Assembly (NCBI GenBank): GCA_022820545.1
Contig: JAJEFG010000058.1
Span: 62,001-126,000, forward strand
DNA from: Acidobacteriota bacterium
GTDB lineage: Bacteria; Acidobacteriota; Vicinamibacteria; Marinacidobacterales; Marinacidobacteraceae
DNA: 64,000 bases
Reading direction: 5' to 3'
Made by a program: the position numbers and the translations under genes. Position 1 is the stretch's first letter. Every line of letters starts with the position of its first letter. The notes under the pieces were generated by a model, which worked only from the letters and a program-made list of their open reading frames with translations, was not told the DNA's origin and ran no database searches. Shown here piece after piece: positions 46,651 to 54,998 of the stretch.

Positions 46651-47382
46651 ATGAAGAAGCTCTTCTCCCAACTGGGCCGTTTCTGGGAGGTCGTGCTCGA
46701 ATGGATCCGGGACGGCATCGCGCGCGGGATCATATGGGCGCGTGTTCCGCCGAACGCCGTGACGCTCTCGGGCCCGCTCGTCATGGCGCTCGTCTTCTGG
46801 CCGCTGCTCGAGGGGGACCAGTGGACGGCCGGCTGGGTGGTCCTGCTGGCGATCACGTTCGACTGCCTCGACGGAGCGGTCGCCCGCGCGTCCCGCGAGG
46901 TCACGCAGTTCGGGGCCTATCTCGATTCGGTGATGGACCGGTATTCGGACATGCTGCTCCTGTTCGGACTGCTGTTCTATTTCCTGGCCAGCACCGAAAC
47001 GCCCGAACGGAACGTCTGGCTTGCGGTCTGGTGTCTCGCCACCGCGGGGACGGTCGCCACTTCGTACGCCCGCTCCCGGGCCGAGAAGCTGATTCCCGCC
47101 TGCGAGGTGGGTTATCTGGAGCGGCCGGAACGCTCGGTGGCGTTCGTCGTCGGGCTCGTCTCCGGAAACATCCACGCGGCGCTGATCGTGGTCGCGATCT
47201 TCGGGAACCTGATCGCGGCGCAGCGGATCTGTTACACCCGGGCGGTGCTGGAGGGCAGGACTCCGGCCGCCGGGTTCCGTTTCTGGACCTATCGCCGGGC
47301 GAGCGCCGAGTATGCGATGTTGAGCACCGTGTGCTTCTTCTTCATCGTCCTCGGCCACCTGATCATCCCGCCGCCAGCCTGA
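46651..47382 (+). CDS. CDP-alcohol phosphatidyltransferase, possibly phosphatidylinositol(-phosphate) synthase
   Basis: 243 residues, membrane enzyme that joins a CDP-lipid with an alcohol. The family motif is complete: DCLDGAVAR, then GAYLDSVMD. Six membrane helices are predicted. Because a myo-inositol-phosphate synthase is encoded 11 kb away, inositol phosphate is the most likely acceptor; phosphatidylglycerophosphate synthase is a possible alternative. I chose the ATG at 46651, as the track start lies far upstream. In the upstream gap, TATGCT at 46497 may be a -10 element. Two hairpins follow the stop. Confidence 0.85.
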   Translation: MKKLFSQLGRFWEVVLEWIRDGIARGIIWARVPPNAVTLSGPLVMALVFWPLLEGDQWTAGWVVLLAITFDCLDGAVARASREVTQFGAYLDSVMDRYSDMLLLFGLLFYFLASTETPERNVWLAVWCLATAGTVATSYARSRAEKLIPACEVGYLERPERSVAFVVGLVSGNIHAALIVVAIFGNLIAAQRICYTRAVLEGRTPAAGFRFWTYRRASAEYAMLSTVCFFFIVLGHLIIPPPA

Positions 47383-47401
47383 TCCGGGCGACATACAGCA
47401 A

Positions 47402-47429
47402 TCCCGCTGCGCCGGTGCGGGCAGCGGGA
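47402..47429. terminator. Hairpin 1 between convergent genes
   Basis: TCCCGCTGC (47402-47410) pairs perfectly with GCAGCGGGA (47421-47429) over nine bases around a ten-base loop. It lies 20 bases after the CDP-alcohol transferase stop. There is no T run. Confidence 0.6.
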
Positions 47430-47439
47430 CAATTGGACA

Positions 47440-47474
47440 GCCGCCGGAGGCTGCTGGACTGCAGCCCCGGCGGC
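47440..47474. terminator. Hairpin 2 between convergent genes
   Basis: GCCGCCGG, one bulged A, GGCTGC, a six-base loop, GCAGCC and CCGGCGGC make a fourteen-pair stem. It is ten bases after hairpin 1 and 16 bases from the stop of the leftward Tat protein gene, so the pair probably insulates the convergent operons. Confidence 0.65.
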
Positions 47475-47490
47475 GCCGGTTCAGGAAGAA

Positions 47491-47760
47491 CTACTCGACG
47501 TAGCTGTAGCCGCAGTTCTCGCAGGTCCAGGTGCGGCCCTGCCGGTACATGAGAGCCCCGCACTGCGGGCAGGCCCGGGTGTCCTCGTCCCCGGCGTCCT
47601 CCGCGAAGAGAGCGTCGTAGTCGATCTCTTCCTGGGTCTCCTCGTCTTCCTTCTTCTCCTCTTCCTGCTGCTGGGCGGCCGCGAACGAGGCGGCGCCCAC
47701 CACGCCCGCGACGGCGAAGCCGGCCCTCCTGAGGAATGCGCGACGGTTCAGGTCGTCCAT
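47491..47760 (-). CDS. Small Tat-exported rubredoxin-like / zinc-ribbon protein
   Basis: 89 residues. A twin-arginine signal (NRRAFLRRAGFAVAGVVGAA) ends in ASFAAAQ. Then comes a very acidic linker of Gln, Glu and Asp, and a C-terminal four-cysteine knuckle, CPQCGALMY and CENCGYSYVE. Such CxxC-CxxC knuckles bind iron (rubredoxin) or zinc. Tat export fits a metal loaded before export. AAGGAG precedes the ATG. It is the last gene of a three-gene exported-protein operon. Biochemical role unknown. Confidence 0.8.
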   Translation of the reverse strand: MDDLNRRAFLRRAGFAVAGVVGAASFAAAQQQEEEKKEDEETQEEIDYDALFAEDAGDEDTRACPQCGALMYRQGRTWTCENCGYSYVE

Positions 47761-47807
47761 TTTCGTTGGTCTCCTTGTTTGTTTGACTTGGACTCCGGGT
47801 CCTCAGG

Positions 47808-49148
47808 TCAGTCGCCGTAGCCGACGGTCGAACGCGCGAACTCCTTGACCTTCTCGGCGGTCCGGCGCTCTTCCACGATCTTCTCCCAGTCGACTGCGGG
47901 CTCCTTGACCTCGGCAGTCGGCGGAAGGATGTACTTCGGCAGGTTGTACTCGTCCTTGAACATCTGGGTCCGGACGTGCCCCGTGGCGAACTCGGCGTTC
48001 TCACCGGACATGAGGTAGGTCAGCGTCGGAACGACGTCCCGCCGCTGCACCCGCTCGGTCACGGTGTGGCCCTTCTTGAAGTCGGGCCCGAGCGCCATGA
48101 ACCACACGTAGTGGGCGTAGTAGTTGCCCGGGCTGTGCCCGAGCTGTCCGTAGATGTTCACCTCGTCGTCGCGGCCGCACTCGGGTCGGATCACCAGCGC
48201 GGTGGTGTCCCGGAGGTACGCGTCGGCCTGAATCTGGCGCCACAGGTTGCCGATCAGCTCATCGGTGGTCTTGATGTGCTTGATGTACTCCCAGTAGTCC
48301 GTGTTGTAGTCCCAGAACCCGAAGTCGGCGTGCGCGTCGTCGAGGGCGAGGATCTGCGCGGTGATGGACTTCGGCTTGAACTCCTTCAGGATCTGGGGCA
48401 CCAGGTGCAGCACCTGGGCGTCCCCGTACGGGATCTCCCGGTTGATGACCGGCTCCCGGGTGGAAGGCGGGACGTAGGACTTCGACGCCAGGACGGAGTC
48501 GATGAACTCCTCGACCTGCTTCCGCTCCTTCGCCGTGTGCCCGAGCCCCTTCTCCACGTTCAGATCCACGATCTGGGCGCCGGTGAGCTTCTGCTCCGGA
48601 TAGAAGATCCGGTTCATCGTGAGGCTCGTGGAGCCGTGCTTCACGCCGTACTCGGGATGCTGGCTGAAGTGCTTCACATCCCAGGTCCAGGCCCGGTAGT
48701 AGGACGCGCCCTGGAGGGTCCAGTAGTCCGTCGCCGTCCCGCCGGCCTTCTTCCGGATGTACTCGGACCAGGTGGGGTAGCGCGGCCGCTGCGCGGGAGC
48801 GTCGACGCCGCTCAGCACCTCGGAGTACATGTAACCGTGGAGGTTCGCGGTCTCACCGTAGTCCTCGGTGAAGACGGTGCCCTCGGCCGCCATCTTCGTC
48901 TGGTAAGGCGAGTGCTCCGGGTTGTCGATGACGTCGATCTTCCGGGCGCCGTTGCCCAGGATGACCGTCACCAGGTGCTTCGTCTTGAAACCCGGGTTCG
49001 CCGGCAGGACCATGCCCCCCTGCGGAATCCCGGCCCCCGCCTCGAAGATGGGGCTGCCGGCGGCGTTCCGCGTGGAAAGCACGGCGCCCGCGCTGGCGGC
49101 CGCGCCGAGTTTGAAGAAATCGCGGCGGTCGATGGTCTTGGCCGTCAT
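47808..49148 (-). CDS. Tat-exported alkaline-phosphatase-fold protein
   Basis: 446 residues. The Tat signal is DRRDFFKLGAAASAGAVLS. The mature part begins HLVTVILGNGARKIDVID, where AP-superfamily proteins carry their first metal ligand. It later has ILALDDAHADFGFWDYN, TALVIRPECGRDDEVN and GQLGHSPGNYYAHYVWFMAL, similar to the metal-binding C-terminal part of sulfatases and DUF1501 proteins. No sulfatase Cys/Ser-x-Pro-x-Arg motif is seen, so the reaction is open. Its ATG overlaps the stop of the upstream gene, and a small Tat protein gene follows 47 bases later. Confidence 0.78.
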   Translation of the reverse strand: MTAKTIDRRDFFKLGAAASAGAVLSTRNAAGSPIFEAGAGIPQGGMVLPANPGFKTKHLVTVILGNGARKIDVIDNPEHSPYQTKMAAEGTVFTEDYGETANLHGYMYSEVLSGVDAPAQRPRYPTWSEYIRKKAGGTATDYWTLQGASYYRAWTWDVKHFSQHPEYGVKHGSTSLTMNRIFYPEQKLTGAQIVDLNVEKGLGHTAKERKQVEEFIDSVLASKSYVPPSTREPVINREIPYGDAQVLHLVPQILKEFKPKSITAQILALDDAHADFGFWDYNTDYWEYIKHIKTTDELIGNLWRQIQADAYLRDTTALVIRPECGRDDEVNIYGQLGHSPGNYYAHYVWFMALGPDFKKGHTVTERVQRRDVVPTLTYLMSGENAEFATGHVRTQMFKDEYNLPKYILPPTAEVKEPAVDWEKIVEERRTAEKVKEFARSTVGYGD

Positions 49149-50620
49149 CGCGCACCCTCCTTGCCGCCTTCCTCGGCGGTCTCGGTGTCTTCATTGTAGA
49201 AGTTGACCGTGATCCCGTCTATCTCGGAATCCCGGTCCTCGTAGTAGGTGTAGAAGTTTCTGGCTTCGTCCGAAATGCCGAGCCGGACGAGTTCCCACTC
49301 GCCCCACTCCATCGTGTCCGTCACCGTGAAGTTCCCGGTCCAGATGTTGGGCTCCGGCAGCTTCGACGGGCGGTTCACGTCCACGAACTCGCCGGCTTCG
49401 GGGGTCATGCTCTTGAGCTTCACCTTGAGCGCGTCGGCGCCGTTCGGCGACCGGACGTAGCCCTCGACGCTGAAGACGCCGGAGAGGTTGTCTTCGGCGA
49501 GGACGGTCAGCCCCACGCGCTCGCCCAGCTTCGCCTGCTTCTTGGTGAACTGCACCGCCAGGATCCTGGCCGGGACCTGGTCGATCATTTCCTTTTCCTG
49601 GTCCACCTGAACCGTCGCGGCCTCCATCATGGGCTCGGTGCGGTTGAAGTAGTAGCGGATGTTGGTGGCGTTGTCCTTCAGCGTGACGCGCATGAGCTGC
49701 CACTCGCCGCCCTCGTACCACCGGGGAATCTGGAGCACGCCCTTGAAGAGGCCCGGCTGGCCGCCCACCATCACCATGGTCGAGCGGATCTGGTGGTAGC
49801 CGCTCGGCGATACCCAGATCGTCTCCGCCTCGGTGGCGCCCGAAACGTCGTCCTCGGCGACCACGCTGTACTTGATCAGGCCTCCCCCGGCCCGCACGCG
49901 TTCGGTCTCCACGGTTACGGACTTCAGGATCGGCGCGGTGATGTCCACGGTGTCGCTCTCGGTGACCTGGAAACCGACCGGCGAACCGTCCTCTTCCTGC
50001 ATCGCCTTGTGGAAATCGGCCCAGTACGCCTTCCGGTCGCCGACCTTGTCGGCGATGATCGTGGTTCCCACCACGTAGCGGCCCGGCGCCGCGAAGCGGG
50101 ACAGCTTGCCGCGGCCGAGGAACAGGGTGTCGTCCTGGTCGGTGGGCTGGAAGTTGATGTACATGGTGGCCGCGCGGCCGAGTTCGCGGTTGTAGAACAG
50201 CGAAACGAACGACTGGGCCTCGTTGTACGGCGAAACGACCCGCGCGATCGCGCGCACCTCGTCGCCCGGCGCCACTTCCTTGCTGAGCACCCGCATCTCG
50301 GTGAGGATCGGCGGAAGCTGGTTTCCGGTGAGGTCCACTTCCTTCAACTGCTGGTCGCGGCGCCGGTACTGGTACTGCTCGGGAACCCGCAGTTCGGGCG
50401 CGAGTCCCCAGCCGCCGTCGTCGTGTCCGCTGGAGCTGATCACCCCGAACTCATTCAGCACGTCATGGGGCTCGAGGAGCGGATGCGTCTGGCCCTCGGG
50501 AGGCTTGGGCTCCGTTTCTTGTTCCTGCGCCACCGCGAATCCCCCGAGAAGGAGGAACAGGGCGCCGACCGCAAGCGGGCCGACCGCCAGGCGTTTGCGA
50601 TTGGTGAGATGGCTGGGCAT
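49145..50620 (-). CDS. Secreted protein with Ig-like repeats
   Basis: 491 residues, function unknown. A signal peptide (AVGPLAVGALFLLLGGFAVAQ) is followed by an acidic Pro-rich stretch. The last 270 residues hold two tandem modules of about 130 residues, each with a VxAEDDVSG/VLAEDNLSG turn, a VSPSG/RSPNG loop, and a closing GGEWQLMRVTLKDNATN or WGEWELVRLGISDEARN strand. An earlier, weaker copy begins near LSKEVAPGDEVRAIAR. The fold is probably Ig-like. I chose the ATG at 50620, preceded by GGAGAAG. It is the first gene of an operon with two Tat-exported proteins. Confidence 0.75.
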   Translation of the reverse strand: MPSHLTNRKRLAVGPLAVGALFLLLGGFAVAQEQETEPKPPEGQTHPLLEPHDVLNEFGVISSSGHDDGGWGLAPELRVPEQYQYRRRDQQLKEVDLTGNQLPPILTEMRVLSKEVAPGDEVRAIARVVSPYNEAQSFVSLFYNRELGRAATMYINFQPTDQDDTLFLGRGKLSRFAAPGRYVVGTTIIADKVGDRKAYWADFHKAMQEEDGSPVGFQVTESDTVDITAPILKSVTVETERVRAGGGLIKYSVVAEDDVSGATEAETIWVSPSGYHQIRSTMVMVGGQPGLFKGVLQIPRWYEGGEWQLMRVTLKDNATNIRYYFNRTEPMMEAATVQVDQEKEMIDQVPARILAVQFTKKQAKLGERVGLTVLAEDNLSGVFSVEGYVRSPNGADALKVKLKSMTPEAGEFVDVNRPSKLPEPNIWTGNFTVTDTMEWGEWELVRLGISDEARNFYTYYEDRDSEIDGITVNFYNEDTETAEEGGKEGAR

Positions 50621-50740
50621 GGGTGAACTTCTCCGTTCGCCGAGGATGGCCGCCACGCCGGACATGCGCGTGGCGGGGGCAGACCCTTATATGGCCGAAC
50701 CGGGGTCCAAGTCAAATGGAAACCGTGCCCGAATGCGGGA

Positions 50741-52171
50741 TCAGGCGCGGACGGAACGGACCAACTCGACGGCGCGTCTCAGGTCCGGACCGATGCCTGT
50801 CCGCTCGGCGAGCCGCCGCAGGTCCCACTGCGCCACGGTGCGCATGTCGAGCCGCATCTGACCCTCCAGGGAATCGAACACCGTCCGGTAGTCGCGCAAC
50901 GCCGCCTCGACGTCTCCGGCCGCCAGCCGCGCCGCCGCGAGGAGCAGGCGCTGGCGGTCGGAACCCGACGGGTCCAGGGCCTGGGCTGTCTCGAACAAAC
51001 CGACCGCCTCCCGGTGGCGGCCCTGCAGGTAGACGGCGTTCGCGAGGTTGTAGTGCCCGAACACGAAGTCGGGGGCGAGCTCGAGCGCCCAGCGGAAGGC
51101 GCGTTCCGCCTCCGCCAGCCGGCCGAGGTCCCGCAGCGTGACGCCCAGGTTCGAGGCGAGCGAGTGACTGAGCGGGTCGAGATCGGCGGCGCGCTCGAGC
51201 TTGCCCAGGGCCTCCTCGGGGCGCTCCAGCTCGCCGAGCGCGGCGCCCGCGTTCGCCCACCCGGGAGCGAACTCGGGCAGGGTCTCGGTGGTCCGCCGAA
51301 AGGACTCGAGCGCCGCTTCGAGGTCGTCGAGCACGATCATCGTCTTGCCGAGTTCGAAGTGAGCGGCGGCGAGCGCGTCGTCGCGCTCGAGGGCCCTGCG
51401 AAAGGCGGCGGCGGCCTCCGCCGGTTGCTTCCGCTCGTTCGCCGCGCAGCCGGCCAGCAAGTGACCGATGGGGTCCTCGGGCTCCGCCTCCGTCGCCGCC
51501 GTGGCCGCCTGCGCCCGCACGGGCCCCGCCGGCGCCTGGAGGGCAATGGTTCTGAACTCCGCGGCGCTTGCGGCTCGGGCCAGTTCACGTTCCCCCGGCC
51601 CCGCCACCGGGGCGGGAGATGCCGGCGGCGCGGGTTCGCGAGCTACCTCGAACTGGCACGCCGCGCCTCTTCCGGCGAGGAGTTCCCCCGCGCGCCGCAC
51701 GATCTCGCCCTCCCGGGCCGACGCCACCAGGGTCCGCGCGCCGCACCCGAGCTGGGCGAGGCGGGCCAGCACGTACGCAGGCGTCGCGATCGCGGGTAGA
51801 GGGGGGGTCTCCTCGAGCGCGCCGCGCCGGCGGAGCGCGGCCCGGCAGGGGAAGGCCCGATGGAGGTCGGCGAGCAGGACGGCGTCTGCGTGGTCCGGGA
51901 GCGGATCCAGGTGGTGCAGACCGAGCGGCAGATCCTCCATCGCCAAGGCTGGAGTCAGGGTCCCCGTCTGCCCGGAAACCGCCTCGGCCGCGGCGGCCCG
52001 CGCGGCCTCTCCGTCGCCGCTCAGGAAGAGGCGCCACCGCCCTCCGGCCCCCGGGGCGCGATGAGCGGGCCAGCCATTCGCAGGAGAAATCGTCCGTGCC
52101 GCCAGCCCGGCATCCGGGCCGGCGACGGGTGCGGGGCAGGCGATCCAGGAAGGCGCCGCGCTCGGGGCCAT
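50741..52171 (-). CDS. TPR-repeat protein
   Basis: 476 residues. The N-terminal 220 residues are Ala/Pro-rich without a clear family; CxxC motifs are absent. From about residue 235 there are at least six tetratricopeptide repeats, for example AAAAFRRALERDDALAAAHF, ALGKLERAADLDPLSHSLA and AERAFRWALELAPDFVFGHY. No signal peptide is apparent, so it is probably a cytoplasmic protein-interaction scaffold. I use the ATG at 52171, the start closest to the divergent gene; 61 bases separate them. Role unknown. Confidence 0.75.
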   Translation of the reverse strand: MAPSAAPSWIACPAPVAGPDAGLAARTISPANGWPAHRAPGAGGRWRLFLSGDGEAARAAAAEAVSGQTGTLTPALAMEDLPLGLHHLDPLPDHADAVLLADLHRAFPCRAALRRRGALEETPPLPAIATPAYVLARLAQLGCGARTLVASAREGEIVRRAGELLAGRGAACQFEVAREPAPPASPAPVAGPGERELARAASAAEFRTIALQAPAGPVRAQAATAATEAEPEDPIGHLLAGCAANERKQPAEAAAAFRRALERDDALAAAHFELGKTMIVLDDLEAALESFRRTTETLPEFAPGWANAGAALGELERPEEALGKLERAADLDPLSHSLASNLGVTLRDLGRLAEAERAFRWALELAPDFVFGHYNLANAVYLQGRHREAVGLFETAQALDPSGSDRQRLLLAAARLAAGDVEAALRDYRTVFDSLEGQMRLDMRTVAQWDLRRLAERTGIGPDLRRAVELVRSVRA

Positions 52172-52215
52172 GGGCGCCGATTCTAAGGACCGGCCCGACC
52201 GGCGCCGAGGGCCCG

Positions 52216-52221
52216 TATGCT
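52216..52221 (+). promoter_or_regulatory. Candidate -10 element before the lys operon region
   Basis: TATGCT lies 11 bases before the ATG at 52233, which would make a leaderless or very short-leader message. No convincing -35 element or ribosome site is visible in the 61-base divergent gap. Confidence 0.35.
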
Positions 52222-52232
52222 TTGCGCGCCGG

Positions 52233-52892
52233 ATGACGAACACCCTCCACCGGTACGGAGCCCCCGAGACGCTCAAGGACGACTACATCGTCTTCGCGAT
52301 GGCGGCGCGGGGAATCAACGACGAGGGGTCCCCGGAAAAGCTGCGGCGGTTCACCGAGATCGCGCTCCGCCACGGGCCGATCAACCTGGGTGACGCCACC
52401 AAGGGGGGCATCTTCCGCTCTTCCCGGCTGAACCCGCTGGCCCACTGGCGCCGGCGAAAGCGCCTGGCCTTGGACTCGATCCGCACCGGAGTGAACGCCC
52501 CGACGGTGGTGTCGGCCGTCTTTGACACCGAAGAGGCGCTGGTGGGTTTCCTGGCGGACCTGAAGGAAGCCGATCTGGGGATCAGCATCAACATCAGCGG
52601 GCTGACCGACCGGGCCGCGGAACTGGCCCGACGCGCCGGCATCGTGCGGCACAGCGTCGAGTACAGCCTGGGATTCTTCGGGAACCTCGACCGGCTGCCG
52701 GACCGCGCCACGCTCCAGCTCTCCACGATGTGCGGACACGGGATGCTCTCGTTCGGGTTCGCCCGCAAGATGCTCGACTGGGTGCGGACCGGACGGCGTT
52801 CGCCCGAGGACTGCGCCGAGGCGATGGCGCGTTTCTGCTCCTGCGGGATCTTCAACACCACGCGCGCCTGCCGCATCCTGCGCGGCGGCTGA
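52233..52892 (+). CDS. Conserved cysteine-containing protein of unknown function
   Basis: 219 residues. I recognise the opening LHRYGAPETLKDDYIVFAMA as typical of a widespread but uncharacterised family from memory. The last third carries LSTMCGHGMLSFGFA and RFCSCGIFNTTRACRIL, a set of cysteines that could bind a metal or an iron-sulfur cluster. No signal peptide or membrane helix. It lies 57 bases before lysW and on the same strand, so it may belong to the lys operon. A relation to the ferredoxin-type protein at 57631-58428 is possible but unproved. ATG chosen at 52233; the track start lies in the TPR gene. Confidence 0.75.
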   Translation: MTNTLHRYGAPETLKDDYIVFAMAARGINDEGSPEKLRRFTEIALRHGPINLGDATKGGIFRSSRLNPLAHWRRRKRLALDSIRTGVNAPTVVSAVFDTEEALVGFLADLKEADLGISINISGLTDRAAELARRAGIVRHSVEYSLGFFGNLDRLPDRATLQLSTMCGHGMLSFGFARKMLDWVRTGRRSPEDCAEAMARFCSCGIFNTTRACRILRGG

Positions 52893-52949
52893 GCGGCCCC
52901 GAAGTCGGATGGATTCTCTCGCCTTCCGGGCGGACCAGGGGAGCAGGCG

Positions 52950-53114
52950 ATGACGAAGTGCCCGGTATGCGACGCCCCGGTGGAAGCTTCCGAGGACCCC
53001 GTGGAAGGAGAGCTCCTCGAATGCCCCGAGTGCGGGAGCGAGCTCGAGATCCTGGATCTCGACCCGGTCGTCCTGGGCGAGGCGCCGCAGGCGGAAGAGG
53101 ACTGGGGTGAATGA
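52950..53114 (+). CDS. lysW: Amino-group carrier protein LysW
   Basis: 54-residue acidic protein, below the track size limit. It has a zinc-ribbon CPVC and CPEC pair and the characteristic C-terminal EDWGE. In the LysW pathway the last glutamate's gamma-carboxyl is linked to the amino group of alpha-aminoadipate or glutamate, which protects and carries the intermediates. The ribosome site GGGGAG lies shortly before the ATG. Its stop overlaps lysX as ATGA. The exact match of tail and zinc knuckle makes this call firm. Confidence 0.95.
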   Translation: MTKCPVCDAPVEASEDPVEGELLECPECGSELEILDLDPVVLGEAPQAEEDWGE

Positions 53115-53947
53115 GGGTCGGGTTCCTTCATTCGCTGATTCGCCCGGACGAGAAACTCCTGATCCGGGAGTTGCGCAGGCGCCCCGGCGTCGAGCTGGTG
53201 TTCCTCGACGACCGCCGGCTGGTGTTCGACCTGCGAGCTCCGCCCGCGGTTGACGTCATCCTGGAGCGCTCCATCAACCACTCCCGGGCGATGCACGCCC
53301 TGCGGCTGTTCGAGAGCATGGGCGTTCGGTGCGTGAACCGCTACGAGGTCTCCCGCAAGTGCGGCGACAAGATCCTGACCGCCGTCGCGCTGCAGGAGTC
53401 CGGCGTGCCGCAACCCGAGACCCGGGTCGCGTTCACCGAAGGGTCCACCCTGGAAGCGATTGAGGAACTCGGCTATCCGGTCGTCCTGAAGCCGGCGGTC
53501 GGATCCTGGGGGCGGTTGCTGTCGCGAATCAACGATCGGCAGGCGGCGGAGACGGTGCTGGAACACAAGGCGATCCTCGGCAGCTACCACCATTCCATCT
53601 TCTTCGCGCAGAAGTACGTGGAGAAGGGCGGCCGGGACATCCGCAGCTTCGTGGTCGGAGACGAGTGCATCGCCGCGGTCTATCGCACCTCGGATCACTG
53701 GATCACCAACACCGCGCGGGGGGCGACGACTTCCAACTGTCCGGTGACCGCCGAACTCGCCGAGCTGTCGCTCCGGGCGGCGGAGGCGGTGGGCGGCGGC
53801 GTCCTCGCCGTGGACCTCTTCGAGACCCCGGAGGGCCTGCTCGTCAACGAAGTCAACTACACGATGGAGTTCCGGAACAGCATCGGCGTCACCGGGGTCG
53901 ATATCCCGGAACGGATCGTGTCCTACCTCCTTGCGGCGGCCCGATGA
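53111..53947 (+). CDS. lysX: LysW-amino-acid ligase LysX (RimK-type ATP-grasp)
   Basis: 278 residues. ATP-grasp ligase that couples the amino group of alpha-aminoadipate (or glutamate) to the LysW C-terminus. ATP-grasp blocks are [58 protein letters not shown] and [13 protein letters not shown], with metal-binding acidic residues near the end. Sequence alone cannot say whether lysine, arginine or both are made. Overlaps with lysW and lysY indicate tight coupling. Confidence 0.94.
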   Translation: MRVGFLHSLIRPDEKLLIRELRRRPGVELVFLDDRRLVFDLRAPPAVDVILERSINHSRAMHALRLFESMGVRCVNRYEVSRKCGDKILTAVALQESGVPQPETRVAFTEGSTLEAIEELGYPVVLKPAVGSWGRLLSRINDRQAAETVLEHKAILGSYHHSIFFAQKYVEKGGRDIRSFVVGDECIAAVYRTSDHWITNTARGATTSNCPVTAELAELSLRAAEAVGGGVLAVDLFETPEGLLVNEVNYTMEFRNSIGVTGVDIPERIVSYLLAAAR

Positions 53948-54969
53948 TCCGGGCATCGATCGCCGGCGCCTCGGGCTACGCCGGTGGCGAACTGCTGCGC
54001 CTGCTGCTCGGCCATCCGGAGGTGGAGGTCGCCGAGATCACCTCCGAGCGCCTGGCCGGGAAGTTCGCGCACGGCGTACATCCGAACCTGCGCGGCGCGA
54101 CCCGGCTGCAGTTCCGGGGCCTCGACGAGCTTTCCGCCTGCGACGTGCTGTTCGTCTGTCTTCCTCACGGGGAGTCCTCTCGGCGCATCGACGATTTCCG
54201 GGGGATCGCCGGGCTGATCGTGGATCTGGGCGCCGACTTCCGGCTGCGCGACCCCGCGGCCTACGAGCGCTGGTACGGCGGCCCGCACCCCCGTCCGGAA
54301 CTCCTGGGGCAATTCGTCTACGGGATCCCTGAACTGAACCGGGAGGCGCTCCGCGATGCGAGTCTCGTGGCCTGCGCCGGGTGCAACGCGACGGCCGCCA
54401 TCCTCGCCCTGAAGCCGATGTGCGACGCGCGAGTGGCCCAATCGGCGGTCATCGAGGTCCTGGTCGGGTCCAGCGAAGCCGGAAACCAGGCGACCGCGGC
54501 AAGTCATCACCCGGAACGCAGCGGCGCCGCCCGGGCGTTCAAGCCCACCGGACACCGGCACCTGGGGGAGATCGCCGCAGCGCTCGGCGTGGAGGACCTC
54601 CATTTCTCGGCCACCTCGATCGAGATGGTGCGGGGCGTGCTCGCCACCTGTCACGTCTTCGCGGACCGCGCCCTCGAGGACCGGGAGCTCTGGCGGATCT
54701 ACCGCGACGCCTATGCCGAAGAGCCCTTCGTACGGATCGTGAAGGGCCAGAGCGGCATCCACCGATATCCGGAACCCGGGATCCTCGCGGGCACGAACTA
54801 CTGCGACGTGGGGTTCGAACGGGACCCCGATACGAAGCGGGTGGTGGCGATGAGCGCCCTCGACAACCTGATGAAGGGAGCGGCGGGGCAGGCGGTCCAC
54901 GCGTTCAACCTGATGTGCGGGTTCCGGGAGACGGCCGGGCTGGACTTCATGGGGCTGCACCCGCTCTGA
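53944..54969 (+). CDS. lysY: LysW-L-2-aminoadipate/glutamate phosphate reductase LysY (ArgC-like)
   Basis: 341 residues. NADPH-dependent reductase turning the acyl phosphate into the semialdehyde. The N-terminal [20 protein letters not shown] binds the nucleotide. The catalytic cysteine lies in [15 protein letters not shown] and a histidine appears in [12 protein letters not shown]. It resembles ArgC, but its place after lysW-lysX marks it as the LysY type. Its ATG overlaps the lysX stop. Confidence 0.93.
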   Translation: MIRASIAGASGYAGGELLRLLLGHPEVEVAEITSERLAGKFAHGVHPNLRGATRLQFRGLDELSACDVLFVCLPHGESSRRIDDFRGIAGLIVDLGADFRLRDPAAYERWYGGPHPRPELLGQFVYGIPELNREALRDASLVACAGCNATAAILALKPMCDARVAQSAVIEVLVGSSEAGNQATAASHHPERSGAARAFKPTGHRHLGEIAAALGVEDLHFSATSIEMVRGVLATCHVFADRALEDRELWRIYRDAYAEEPFVRIVKGQSGIHRYPEPGILAGTNYCDVGFERDPDTKRVVAMSALDNLMKGAAGQAVHAFNLMCGFRETAGLDFMGLHPL

Positions 54970-54998
54970 CCGATCACGGGAGCGGCAGAATCCCCCCC

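Noticed and set aside
47461-47490. Possible small gene between the convergent operons
   Set aside because: The space is filled by two strong hairpins; no ORF with a ribosome site.
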